A DNA stretch of 64,000 nt from Tillandsia leiboldiana. Its lineage: Eukaryota > Streptophyta > Magnoliopsida > Poales > Bromeliaceae. Numbering within the stretch: position 1 is the stretch's first letter; every line of letters starts with the position of its first letter. The DNA is taken from contig CM055063.1 in assembly GCA_029204045.2 (NCBI GenBank), positions 31,606,810 through 31,670,809 of the forward strand. Direction: 5' to 3'. Below, in pieces: positions 52,101 to 63,134 of this stretch. Position numbers and translations under genes: made by a program. The notes beneath the pieces are model-generated. The model did not search any database and had not been told where the DNA came from. It saw only the letters and a list, made by a program, of their open reading frames with translations.

Positions 52101-52668
52101 GCGAGAAGAACCGACTGACGCGGCAAAAATCCGAAAATCCCGATAGACCAGTGCCTAGAACCCCAATCAAACAAGAACAGATTCTAGGCTCAGCCTATCG
52201 AAGTTCTCGATCCTTTACCGTTCAGGGATTCGGCCCCTCTCGGTTAAAGTGGGAAACTATCTCAGCACACAAACTCCTGGGTCTCGCTCTGCTCTGAAAG
52301 CTCTGTCTCCCGCTGCTCGGGTACTCATCCGGTGCGGGGTGTGTCCTCTTCACAACACGATATCTCAGGGGTATCGCAACCCACTGCAAAACAACAAACG
52401 TCAGGACACAACAACCATACGACCCAATCCAGCGAAAGTCTAAGACATGTCATCCATTCCATAGCATTATGTTGTCTGCAGCCAACATAATCGATTAGGA
52501 GAATAAACATGCCAACTACTCATCCCGTCTCTTGGGAGAGGTAAAAACTCAATCAAGACTCTCGTTAAAAGTCACGACTCTCACGTAGTCATCCTAATGT
52601 CCAACCACAAGCCTAGGGTTTCTAAGTCCACCACGACCTACAACCTAGGCTCTGATACCGCTCTAATC
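49135..52668 (-). mobile_element. Internal region 2 of array B
   Basis: Second copy of the internal region with the same order of gag remnant (51077-51280), protease remnant (50326-50565) and minisatellites: 27-bp at 49895-50219, 20-bp at 51446-51868 and 30-bp at 51868-52042. The primer site (52649-52660) reads CGGTATCAGAGC, one mismatch from the consensus. Confidence 0.9.
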
Positions 52669-55027
52669 TGTCACGCCCCGGGGTCGAAACTGCGACCCGG
52701 GCTCGCCAACAAATCCGCCATCTGTACGGAAACTGCCGTACAGACGAAGCGTCTAACCTGCAGAAAGAATCAACTACAGTATACAGATATCAGAGCGGAA
52801 AGTAAACTACTACAAACTGAAAACCAAACACTGTACAACTGAAAATAATACAATATCCATCTCCCAAATACGATCGTATACAAAGTCCTCTGATACAAAA
52901 CTCAAAAGGGAGGTATCTCCAATAAATACATCAGTGTACAGACTCTCGATACAAGAATATCCTCACTACAACAGTCTCTCAAACTGTAAAAATAAAATAC
53001 AACTCTATACCTCACAACAAAGTTCTCTCAACAGAGGTAAAAGTAGTAAACTAGTCTACTGAAGCTCTCCGCTGAAGAGGGGTACCGCTACACTCCAACG
53101 ACGGGTAGGGAACTAGCTCACGACTCCCTCGCCTCGGCCAGAAGGATCAGCAACAGGAACACAGGAACTGAAGAAGAAGTCCCTGGGGAAAAGACACCAC
53201 GACGGGTGTGAGAACTACTTCCCACAGTAGTTCTCAGTGGGTGCCGTCAACAAGTCCAACGGTCTGCCCACCAAGTCTACCAGAGGTAAAAGATAACAGG
53301 CAAAGAAATCTGAACAAGAAAAGCTGGAATCTACTCTACAGCTACCATGCCTCTATCTAGACACTCAAAAGTGGAACAGATGAAAGTAAATGGGACCACT
53401 CGCACCCAAGGTGCTCAATCGACCCAAACGAACTGACTGCCTCAAAGGTCCAGTCAAGCCTGCGCCTGTCGACTAGGAACGCACCTGCTCACTACCACAC
53501 ATCCACATGAGGACGGGATTTACGTGGGGCGTCCTGTCCGACTAACTCATCCCTCGCGCAAAACTGCCTCAACAGGCCCATCGCTGCCTCCACTGCAGAA
53601 AACTGCCTCAACAGGCCAACCATCGTATCCACAGCGGCATCTCAGGGCGCGACTCCAACTGAGGAAAACGGCGCGGCATAGAGTATCAAACGTTGGCAAA
53701 AGCAGGCTATAGACAAAACCACTCTCACTCTCAGAACGGTAGGACTCAAGATCCCCAAATATCTCGCATAACAGTCGGAGCACTCTCGACGACTCAGCTG
53801 ATCGGCTAACACGAAACACGAGACACTAGCCTCTCCAACAGCTCGCAGCACAAGTACACTGGCTGGAGGTACTCCACAGCCAGGAACGACCCACAACTCA
53901 GGCTAACAATACCGGTCGGACAACACTCAACGACCTGGGACCACCGTCAACCCCAACGGTTCCCAACAATACGGGCCGGAAGATACTCGACGGCCCGGGA
54001 CTACCGTCTACTCAACGGCTCCCTCCCACGACAGCGCAATAGGGATACAAGACCACCCGGGACTACGGTTTATCCAAACGTCTCCCGGCACAGATAAGCA
54101 ACCCACTACAACTACCAGACTCCACTCTGCTCCCAAGCACGAGTGCAAAAGCATCCCACACTACAAGAAAGTCCCGACCTCTCGGCCCACTACCCGGGCG
54201 AGGAAAACACTATGTCCCGGAATAGAAAAACAGTGTAGGTGTCTAAACAATAAAATAACCCTAGCCCAAGTGAGGGTTTTCTACTAGTCTGGTTACACAT
54301 GCAACATATGACGGGGGTGCTAGGTCAAGTTCCAAGATAACTACATTAACAGATAATAAAAGGAATAACAATTCCTACAATCTAGCATGCTACACAAGGA
54401 AATAAACTATCATGCATAGTCCTACATCAGTAGAAATACTGTACAGTCCATAAAACTTGGAGATAAGGCCACCCACCTTAATAAGCCACCAATTGCTCGT
54501 AGACACTTGCAATTGGCCTCCACGCGATTTGCACGCAAAACGATGTCTGCTGCCGGAGTCCGCACGCAAAACGGAGCACGGTGCCAGAATTCGCACGCCA
54601 AACGGAGTCCGCACGCAAAACGATGCACGGTGCCGGAATCCGCACGCCAAACGGAGTCCGCACGCAAAACGATGCACGATGCCGGAGTCCGCACGCAAAA
54701 CGATGCACGGTGCAAGAATCCGCACGCAAAATGGAGTCCGCACGCAAAATGGTGCACGGTGCCGGAGTCCGCACGCAAAACGGTGCACGTTGCCAGAATT
54801 CGCACGCAAAACGGAGTCCGCACGCAAAATGGAGCACGCCGTCAGGGACCGCACGCAAAACGGTGCAGAAGAACACAGTCCCAAACACAGACAAGAGCAA
54901 GAGGGTTAATTCACAGACCAAAATAACGCCCCAAAAACTGTACAAAAATACAGTAAAACCAACACACGGGACCTACCCGATTGCGCCGCCGTCGCCGAAA
55001 CGCTCCGCCGGGCGACCTCGCATGCAA
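52669..55027 (-). repeat. LTR B3, U5 side
   Basis: 5' LTR of the array, interrupted by F. It contains the third copy of the GCACGCAAAACGG array (54527-54868). The break lies in CTCGCATGCAA, where B1 and B2 read CTCGCACGCAAAACG. Confidence 0.9.
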
Positions 55028-55550
55028 TGTAAAGTACCGGGGCTTTGGATAGCGCGCCGACCACACAGATGACTTGGAGCAGAGAGTTGCCTTGAGCATG
55101 TTGTATTTGAGGTTACTGTTGATGCCGAGTTGATTCGGATCAACGCGGAAGCTCCAGCTCGATTCGGGGTTTTTCCGGGCCTTGTAGGCCGATTGAGGAT
55201 GAGATTGGGAATTTAAGACTTCACCGTGGAGTGCCGGAAATTCAGGAACGCGTGGAGCAGGTGTACTTTTGATTTACAGCGAGGTTCGGGAGGTTCCGGA
55301 CTGACGCGGAGGACCCGGAGTCAAAAAGTGAGTCGGAACTGGCAATTTTGGAGCCGGTAATTGATTTGAGCACCCCGACTCAACGGATGAGCTTTTTGAA
55401 GAGAAAAAGCTGTGAGCGCGTGTATTTTCGATTTACAGCGGAGTTCGGGAGGTTCCGGGCAGCGGCGGAGAGCCCGAAGGCAAAAAGTGAGTTGGAGTTG
55501 GATTTCTGGGAATTAATTAATTAGTTAATTAATTAATAAAGCTTTTGCTT

Positions 55551-55558
55551 TATATAAA
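55551..55558 (+). promoter_or_regulatory. TATA box of LTR F
   Basis: TATATAAA about 520 bp into the LTR, followed by a purine-rich GAAAGGAAAAG leader. No CCAAT-CACGTG modules precede it. Confidence 0.6.
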
Positions 55559-55879
55559 GCCTCCACCTCTCCCTCCCTCTGCAGCAGAGAAAGAAAGGAA
55601 AAGAGAAAGAAAGGAAAAAGAGAAAGAAAGGAAAGGAAAAGAGAGGAAAAGGAAGAAGAAAAGGAAGAAGAGGGTTTTCGAGGTGATCTTGGATTTTTGG
55701 ACTCGCCGTTGGAGGCCGTGCGAAGCTCGTGGGCGTGCGACGTGCGACGACGAGGTAAGCAAAAATTCAGATTTTGGGTTTTTGGTGGTTTGTGCAGTTT
55801 TTGGATTTGGATTTTTGGAGTTTTGAGCTGTGTGGATTTTAATTGGATTTTTTTAGGGTTTTTGGAATTTGCCGTCGCC

Positions 55880-56560
55880 GGCTGCCGCGCGCGCGCGCAA
55901 CGGCGCACGCGCGGCGCCAGGGTGCTGCTGTTGGCAGCACCCTGCGGCGACTTGCCGCTGGGCGCGGCGCCGCGTGCAGCAAAGAGCGGCACGCGGCGCT
56001 GCCGGGCCGCGCGCAGGGGCGCGCGGCAGGGCCGCGCGCAGGTTCGCGCGGCACCTCCTGGCCGCGCGCGTGCGCGCGGCATCTCCTGGCCGCGCGCAGG
56101 CGCGCGCGGCAGGGCCGCGCGCGTGCGCGCGGCATCTCCTGGCCGCGCGCAGGCGCGCGCGGCAGGGCCGCGCGCAGGTGCGCGCGGCACCTCTTGGCCG
56201 CGCGCAGGCGCGCGCGGCAGGGCCGCGCACTGGGGCGCGCGGCAGGGCCGCGCTCGTGCGCGCGGCATCTCCTGGCCGCGCGCGGGCGCGCGCGGCAGGG
56301 CCGTGCGCGTGCGCGCGGCACCTCTTGGCCGCGCGCAGGCGCGCGCGGCAGGGCCGCGCGCAGGCGCGCGCGCGTGCACGCGGCACCTCCTGGCCGCGCG
56401 CAGCCGCGCGCGGCAGGGCCGCGCGCGGGTCTGCGGCCGCGCGGGCGCGCAGCGCCGCAGGGCGCTGCGCGCAGCGCCGCTGGGCACCGCGCGCAGCGCC
56501 GCAGGGCGCTGCGCGGCGCGCTCCGGCACCGCGCAGCGGGTCACTGCGCGGCGCTGCTTG
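55880..56560. repeat. GCCGCGCGCAGGCGCGCGCGGCA repeats, LTR F (18-bp core)
   Basis: Imperfect units of 27-60 bp built from GGCCGCGCGCAGGCGCGCG with interspersed CACCTCCTGG and GCAGGGCC. Both strands are open and self-complementary over long stretches. Confidence 0.88.
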
Positions 56561-56699
56561 GTTTGGCGCCGTGCGGCGGGCCTCCCTCGTCGCGCGGCTG
56601 GGGTTTTCGCCGCTCGGCGTGCTCCCGGACGGCGGGCGACTCCTCGGTTTGCGTGCCGACGCCGTGTTTTCGCCGTCGGAGCCCGTGGGTCGCCGTCGG

Positions 56700-57240
56700 C
56701 CGCTGTTTTCGCTCGCTGTTTTTGCGCAGGTTTTCGCCGTTTTTCGCGAGCAGGTTGCGAGCAGTTTCGCAAGCGGTTTCGCTGTTTTCGCTCGCTGTTT
56801 TTGCGCAGGTTTTCGCTGTTTTTCGCGAGCAGGTTGCGAGCAGTTTCACAAGCGGTTTCGCTGTTTTCGCTCGCTGTTTTTGCGCAGGTTTTCGCCGTTT
56901 TTCGCGAGCAGGTTGCGAGCAGTTTCGCAAGCGGTTTCGCTGTTTTCGCTCGCAGATTTCGCGCAGTGTCGCGCAGGTTTTCGCGCAGGTTTTCGCCGTT
57001 TTTCGCGAGCAGTTTGCGAGCGGTTTAGCGCGTTTTTCGAGCAGATTTCGCGAGCGGTTTGCGCAGTTTTCGCTGGTTTTTCGCAAGCTGTTTTTGAGCA
57101 GTTTTTGCACCGACGGAGCTGTTTTCGCCGTCGGGCGCTGGTTTTCGCCGACGGGCTGTTTTTCGCCGTCGGGCGCTGATTTTTTCGCTGACGGAGGCTG
57201 TTTTCGCCGACGGAGGCTGTTTTTCGCCGTCGGATGCTCG
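56700..57240. repeat. TTTTCGC-type repeats, LTR F
   Basis: Three copies of ~88 bp based on TTTTCGCTCGCTGTTTTTGC and GAGCAGGTTGCGAGCAGTTT (56706-56960), then shorter derivatives and CGACGGAGGCTGTTTTCGCC units to about 57240. Confidence 0.88.
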
Positions 57241-57814
57241 GTTTTGACCATTTTGATTGATTTTGCGATTTCTTCGCTTCTGGCAGCTTGCGGTGCGGTT
57301 TTAGTTTCCGCGGGGCGCGCGGTCGTGTGGTTGGTCGCTGCGTGCTCCGATTCGCGTGCGGATTCTGGCATCGGGCTTCGTGTTGCGTGCGGACCCCTTG
57401 GAGGCCAGGTAAGCCCGCTGAGCCGATTGCAAGTGTCGACGAGCAATTGGTGGCTTTCTAAGGTGGGTTGGTTTTCTCTCCAAGTCTACGGACTTCCTTC
57501 TAATTCTAATGTGATAGGATTGCATGCTAGTAAGCGTTTTCTTGGAACTTAACTAGCACCCCCGTCATATGTGCATGAGTTTGACCAGACCATTTGTGAA
57601 CCTTAATTTGGGCTAGGTTCCTTTATGCTTTAGACATCTCGCACTTTTCATATCCTTCGGGACTTAGAGTTTCCTCGCCCGGGTAGTGGGCTGAGTGGTC
57701 TGAGTGTTGTGGGACGGGTGTTGCACTCGGGCCCGGGGGGCCGAGTGGGGTCTGGTGGCTGGGTTAGGCCAGTGTTAGCATTTTGGGGAACCGTTTCAGA
57801 TAAACGGTGGTCCC

Positions 57815-57830
57815 GGGGGGGGGGGGGGGG
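57815..57830. repeat. G16 homopolymer, LTR F
   Basis: Sixteen G directly follow a GGTCCC hairpin. The ~370 bp after it do not align with the other LTRs in the window. Confidence 0.9.
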
Positions 57831-59458
57831 TTTCCTTTCCGCTGTTCTTCTCGTCACCACCAGGTTGGGATCGTGGTGCACGTGTGTTAGCAGGACCTTG
57901 AACCCAGAACCTTTTCGGATGAATACATGATTTTAGTCAGCCAATATTTCTTCCAAGCCTCGCAAGGTTGTCTGAGTCTGTTCTCGTCTGTTGGGACGAA
58001 GGCATCAGCTCTTCGAGGCTTGGGCATAAAACTTGATTTCAAAGGGTTTTCCTAAAAGAGACTAAAAATCATTAAAAAGATGGATTTCTCTCAGATCGAA
58101 TGGTTTTCTGAATTAAATGACATGGTTTCTTATAAACTTATCCACCCGAGCGGATTCGAGTGATCTGGGTTCTAAGGGCTGCTTTCTCTCTTGGGGACGT
58201 AGATGTTAGTCTCCCGGGGTTTCGGACCCTTCGTAGATCTGGCCGTGGAGTAGCTCCGGCCGTGAGTCGAGTGTTGAGTTCAGTGAGGTGTTGTTGTGGG
58301 AGCCGTTAGGAGAGACGGTGGTCCCAGCTGTGTAGTACCTTCGTTGAGTGGGTCTGTGTTGTGAGATTGAGTCGTGGAGGGTTCTCCGACTGAGTTTGTG
58401 CTTTGAGCATCGAGATACCGATCTGTTTGATCGAGGACCACAGCCTGCAGGAGCCACTTGTGAGACAGTGATACTGATGAGATACTTGAGTTCGGTGGGG
58501 TCGCACCCCTCGAACCACGCCCCGGGTGCGTTGATGATTCCGAGCCTGAGGAGGCTGCGATGATGATACCGAGCCTGACGAGGCTGCGATGATGCGCCTA
58601 GTTCATATACTAGAGGTCGCTTGATACCCCTGGCCGTGCTACCATGGGGTCACTGTGTGAGATATCGAGTTTGTCCGTTTGGACACCCTGGTTGATACAC
58701 CAGGGGGCGCAGGCTTGACTCGACTGGACCCTGTGGGGCAGTCGCTGAGATTTGTGATACACTGAGAGAGTGATGGCGTAGCATGTGTCATTATAGAGTG
58801 TCTTGGGTAGTACTTGTGACATATTGCCAGCAGTGAGTGGCTGCATACCATCATCCATAGTCTCTTCTTATTGAGCATAGTAGATAGAGGCATGATAGCT
58901 GTAGATTCTTTTCCAGCTTATTTATCTTATCATCAGTCTTTTCTCTATCTTATGCCTCTGGTAGACTTAGTGGGCAGACCGTGGTTCTTGGAGACGGTAC
59001 CCACTGAGAACTACTGTAGGATGTAGTTCTCACACCCTCTGTCGGTGACAGGTTGCTGAGGCTTTCTTCCGTTCCTGCTGGGCTTGTTTGGACGGACCGA
59101 GGACAGGGAGTCGCGTGATAGTTCCCTACCAGCATTGTTACTTTAGAGAGAGGTAGATGTACCATCCCGGATTGTGGGAGTGGGTTATGTTTCTTGTTAG
59201 CTATCTCCCATTTGGATTCGTAGATGTTGTATAGGTGGACTTCTATTTGTATCTTCTGATTTTGGGAGATAGGCTATGAGTTGTTGCAACTTTGTAGTTG
59301 AGAAAAATTTTATAGTACAGCTTTTTATCCGCTCTGATATCTGTGTAGCTGTAGTTTTGTCTTTTGCAGGCTAGACGCTTCGTCTGTACGGCAGTTTCCG
59401 TACAGATGGCGGATCTGTTAGCGAACCCGGGTCGCAGTTTCGACCCCGGGGCGTGACA

Positions 59459-60508
59459 GGCAAAACGAGGTCCACGACGCACCGCCGCACCTCACGCAAC
59501 CTCCTCCCTCACTCCCTCTCGCTCTCGGGTGCAGAAGAAAGAAAAGGAAGGGAGAAAATGGCGGTGCGGGGAGGAAGAAGAAGAAGAAAAGAGGGAGAGA
59601 GAGAAAAATGGTCCACGGTTGTCGGTCGACGGTGCACCGCACAAGGGGGGGCCCAGCTGCCGGGTGGTCCACGAGGCCGGGGCGCGTGCACCGGGTCCAC
59701 GCACGCGCCCCGTGCGCCACGTGGCGTGCGGCAACGCGCCCGCCACACGGGCGCGTTACACCGCGGCACCCCAGGCGCGGGACACGCGCTCGCCACACGG
59801 GCGCGCGTGCCCCCGCGCCCGCGCGGGTGCCAACGGGGGGCCGCCACGTGGCGGCCCCTGCGCTGACCCGCGCAGGTGCGCGTTCCCAACGCGCGCTAGA
59901 CGCGCGCATTCCCGCGTCCGTACATCCTCGGGATCCACGCCGACAACTTCGATTTTCGTGCCACTTGCCTCGAAAAACGCGCACTTTATCCGGGCTCCAA
60001 ATCCAACAAATAAATAGTCCATTCTTAGCGATTTCGCGCGCTGAATCCAAAAACGATGTCCATTTCTCCAAATTCTCATCCGAAAATTGCGGAGTGCCCC
60101 CGGATAGCCCACTCGATCCGATTTTCGCGCCGGGTCCATTTTTAAAGTCCGATTTGCCAAATTCCAACTCTAAAAATTCCCGAAGGTGACCGGAGAGGTA
60201 AACTCTTATCCAAACTTCGCCCGGAGTCCAATTTTGACATCTGAATCGCGCGAAACCACTTCTAAACACCCGACGGGTCTGCCAAATACCCACGGGGTCT
60301 CCTTTTAAGCCCGAAGTCCAACACTTGTGTCCAAATTGCGCGCAAAACACCACCGACACATCACGCAGGCCTCCAGTGATGCAACTAAATCCCAAATTGC
60401 ATCACAAATCCATTTCTTGGGCCCGACACGCGCACAAACACCCCCAACCGCCACTAAAAGCTGCCCAACAACCAGCAACTCCTACGCGGGGGATTCCGGG
60501 ACCTCACA
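59459..60508 (-). repeat. LTR B3, U3 side
   Basis: Resumes LTR B3 after F and ends with the LTR start TGTGAGGTCCCGG at 60508. A tandem-duplicated bit near 59894-59905 (GCGCGCTAGAC) is not in B1 or B2. Confidence 0.9.
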
Positions 60509-60513
60509 TTCAC
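60509..60513. repeat. TSD TTCAC, right of array B
   Basis: Matches 38658-38662. Confidence 0.93.
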
Positions 60514-60909
60514 CTTCAATTGGTGATAACCAGATTGCAAATCAATTTTTGAGAAGATACAGGACCCTTGCAACTGGTCAACAAATCCTCCATGCTCAGG
60601 AAATGGTACTTGTTCTTGATGGTCACTTCGTCCAATTCCCGGTAATCCATAAAGAGCCGAAGTGAACCATCATTCCTCATCACGAATAGCACCGGCGCCC
60701 CCAAAGGCGACACACTTGGTCTGACAAAATCCCCTATCCATCGAATCCTGGAGTTGTGTCCTCAACTCCCAAACTGGTGGCATGCTAGACAACTCCGATA
60801 TGAGAACATTCGGGAACTCGCAACCAAAGGGGGTATCCCCGAGTCCCGGCGCCGCCGTTGGCCCCTCAACTACACCAGCCAAAAAGGCTACGCACCCACT
60901 GCGAATCAC
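60514..60909 (-). pseudogene. Gypsy reverse-transcriptase N-part (C pol)
   Basis: The minus strand reads ELRTQLQDSMDRGF, then GAPVLFVMRNDGSLRLFMDY, RELDEVTIKNKYHF, and after a frameshift FSKIDLQSGYHQL up to the TTCAC junction. These are the first RT blocks of gypsy elements. Frameshifts at about 60570 and 60720 break the frame. The next block (KVKAEDF) is at the far left side of array B. Confidence 0.85.
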
Positions 60910-62490
60910 CCGCTACGCTCGCGAAGTCCAAACCACAGAGGCGAAGAAAGCCCTCCGGCCTCCCAGGTACACAAACACCTCCTGTCCTGTCTCCCTAAGA
61001 AAACCATCCTCGTGGTACAATCAACCGCCGCGAAAAGAAATACCGAGCCAGCCAGTGCATCAAGTACCACAACAAAGTCTCGCAGCAGAGTCAAGGCCAT
61101 CAGGTCTGCTGGCAAAATCCAGGACTCAATCTACACCGGGCAGGACCAACAACACTCTCCACGTGCAAAGTGTGATCGGGAATCTGAACCTCCCATGCAC
61201 GTAGTAACCATCCTACCCCTAACTCATGCTGCTGAAATGTAACCAAACCTGTGATAACCAAATCCACTGTCGTGGCGCCCTCCAACCGGGCGGCACAGAC
61301 TCATCTGCTCGATGCAGGTGGTCGTCGCTCAGTCTGCCTGCAAAATCACAACTAACCACACAAAAGGAGCATGACCTCTGCCTCTGCTCACACCGGGCGA
61401 CAAAAGTGGCCCTCCGCAGGTAACACATCCATACCACCGCTGCTGCCGATACTGATGCTGATGTTGCCCTCAGGTTCCGCCCGACCTTTGGCATCTCAGA
61501 AATCCACTACCCTGGGAAAAGAAATCGGGAACTCCTCTACCGACTAATCTGTCCTCCATCACCCGGCGCCAATCACCTCTATCCAGCACACTTGCTTCTG
61601 GCGGCAAATCCCAACCCAAAGGAACTGCAGCGCCACGCTCCATACACGACGCCTACTCCATTGAGGCGTCCTAAATCCGAAATGGAGGGACCCAACGAGC
61701 TAAAAGGTATCCTGGCGCAATCCACTCCTAGACACACATGTCCTATGCGCCTTGTCCCTCTACACATGGAGCGCGCAGTTGAGCAACTGCGTAAACTCTT
61801 CGACACAAGGAGACTCTCAAGTAATCTCTTCATCATCACCAAACACGACCTTGCCTCCAAAGGCTCCATACTCAATCCCACGAATCGGGGTGATTCATCT
61901 GCCAACGCTGGCTCACTCGATCGATGATCCTACACCCTATCTGCTGTCAACAGTCCACCCCGCCTCGGTGCCCCAGCACTAAATATAAGCACGGAGGGGG
62001 CTACTCGCTGCTCCAACAACTGTGTCACCTCGCTGCTCCGACAACTGTGCACCTCGCTCAGCTGCCCACTCCGCCGCTGATCCGCCGCTGACACTCCAAC
62101 CATCAGGGTCCGGAGCTCAGAATTCACTTTGGGTATCCGGCCCGAAACAAACAGCTCAGACCCAACTGCTGCAACAAGGTGCACACGGGTCAGAACCCAG
62201 CGTCGGGGAGACACCGCTCACCACGACAAAACCGCAAATCAGCACACCACAAACACTCGACCCAATCTAGCGAAAGTCAAGGACATCCCCCTATTTCTGT
62301 AACTTTATGTCGTCTGCAGCCAACATAACTGTCCCACAGAAATAGGATATGTCGATCCCTCTTCACTCACCGGAAGAGTCAAATAAATAAATCACCGACT
62401 TTCGCAAAATATCGCGTCTCTCACGCCCTATCAACCTAGGGTCCGCCAGAAGCCTAGGGTTTCCTAAGTCCCAACTGACCTATCCCTAAG
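60910..62490 (-). pseudogene. Gypsy gag-protease remnant (C)
   Basis: A protease-like segment at 61100-61285 (LRAWEVQIPDHTLHVESVVG) corresponds to the one in B (43317-43556). The gag part to 62490 is decayed. The region is homologous to J 3228-5001 in order and local sequence. No functional product is expected. Confidence 0.65.
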
Positions 62491-62502
62491 CTCTGATACC
62501 AC
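62491..62502 (-). other. Primer binding site of C
   Basis: TGGTATCAGAGC on the minus strand, six bases inside the 5' LTR of C. Confidence 0.85.
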
Positions 62503-62508
62503 CTAATC

Positions 62509-63134
62509 TGCCATGCACCGGGTGTAAACCTGAACCCGAGCCCGTCTACAGATCCGCCGTGCACACGGAATTTTTCGCGTACACGAAGCGCCAGTAACCT
62601 GCTCAGATATAAGAGATAATAAAAGAGAAATAAAAACAGAGCTGAACTAAAAACTACTACATCTCAGACTGAAGCTGGAAATAAAATACAGTACATCTGT
62701 AAAATAATACATCTGTCTCTCCCAGCTCACCCGAAAATAAATACAACCTGCTGGCAAAAGCCAGACCCAAAAGTAAAAGTACAACAGTCTGAGTAAAAAG
62801 GGTACATCAACAGTCCAGCTAACTCTCTCATCCTGCTAGGAGATCTATCTACTCAGCCATCCTCTCTCCTCGACCCGCCGCTGAAAGCCCGGCAGCTTCC
62901 GCAGAAGACACTGCGAAACAAAGGAGAAGAAAAATAGGAAAAGAAGAATGGGGGTGAGAATTACTAGTAAACCAGTAGCCTCCCCTAGTGGGTAAATCCT
63001 CAGACTCCGACGCACCCACTAGGTCTACCAGAGGCAAAAGGGAAAGAAGAGTGGTAAGCAACAAAGACTGCTGAAGAAAGGAAACTACCACTACTATGCC
63101 TCTAAATGCAATCCCAAAATGGAATAACCGTATG
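62509..63134 (-). mobile_element. 5' LTR of gypsy element C, U5 part
   Basis: Aligns with 31652-32278 of the 3' LTR. The terminus has decayed to TGCCATGCACCGGG on the plus strand. It is interrupted at 63135 by LTR E in the middle of GGAATAACCGTATG, which is continuous in the other copy. Confidence 0.87.

Larger units (their letters stand above)
55028..59458 (+). mobile_element. Solo LTR F (gypsy), inside LTR B3
   Basis: 4431-bp plus-strand LTR starting TGTAAAGTACCGG and ending GGGGCGTGACA. The flanks are TGCAA and GGCAA, both one change from the CGCAA found in B1 and B2, so the TSD is imperfect. It contains a ~170-bp duplication (about 55255-55340 and 55425-55500), TATA (55551-55558), a GC-rich repeat block, TTTTCGC-rich repeats, a G16 run and GGGA/TCCC hairpins. 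The long ORFs through 55525-57552 follow repeat composition and are not genes. Confidence 0.87.
38663..60508 (-). mobile_element. Tandem LTR array B: LTR-internal-LTR-internal-LTR
   Basis: Three LTRs (38663-42125, 45662-49134, 52669-60508 interrupted by F) alternate with two nearly identical internal regions (42126-45661 and 49135-52668), with a period of about 7.0 kb. One TSD pair, TTCAC, bounds the whole unit, so it descends from a single insertion and expanded by unequal recombination between LTRs. It has gag and protease remnants but no RT or integrase. It is a non-autonomous, LARD-like element that would need proteins supplied by a relative. Confidence 0.92.

Noticed and set aside
55255..55460. 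Heat-shock elements in repeated TTCGGGAGGTTCC
   Set aside because: The TTC and GAA-like units are out of the required 5-bp register.
55525..57552. ORFs of 301-569 codons on both strands in LTR F
   Set aside because: Repeat-driven open frames in GCGCGC- and TTTTCGC-type arrays. The products are low-complexity and frame-shifted versions of each other.
57880..57925. SINE or tRNA-derived B box near CCTTGAACCCAG
   Set aside because: The B-box match is imperfect, and there is no A box or poly(A)/T tail at the right distance.
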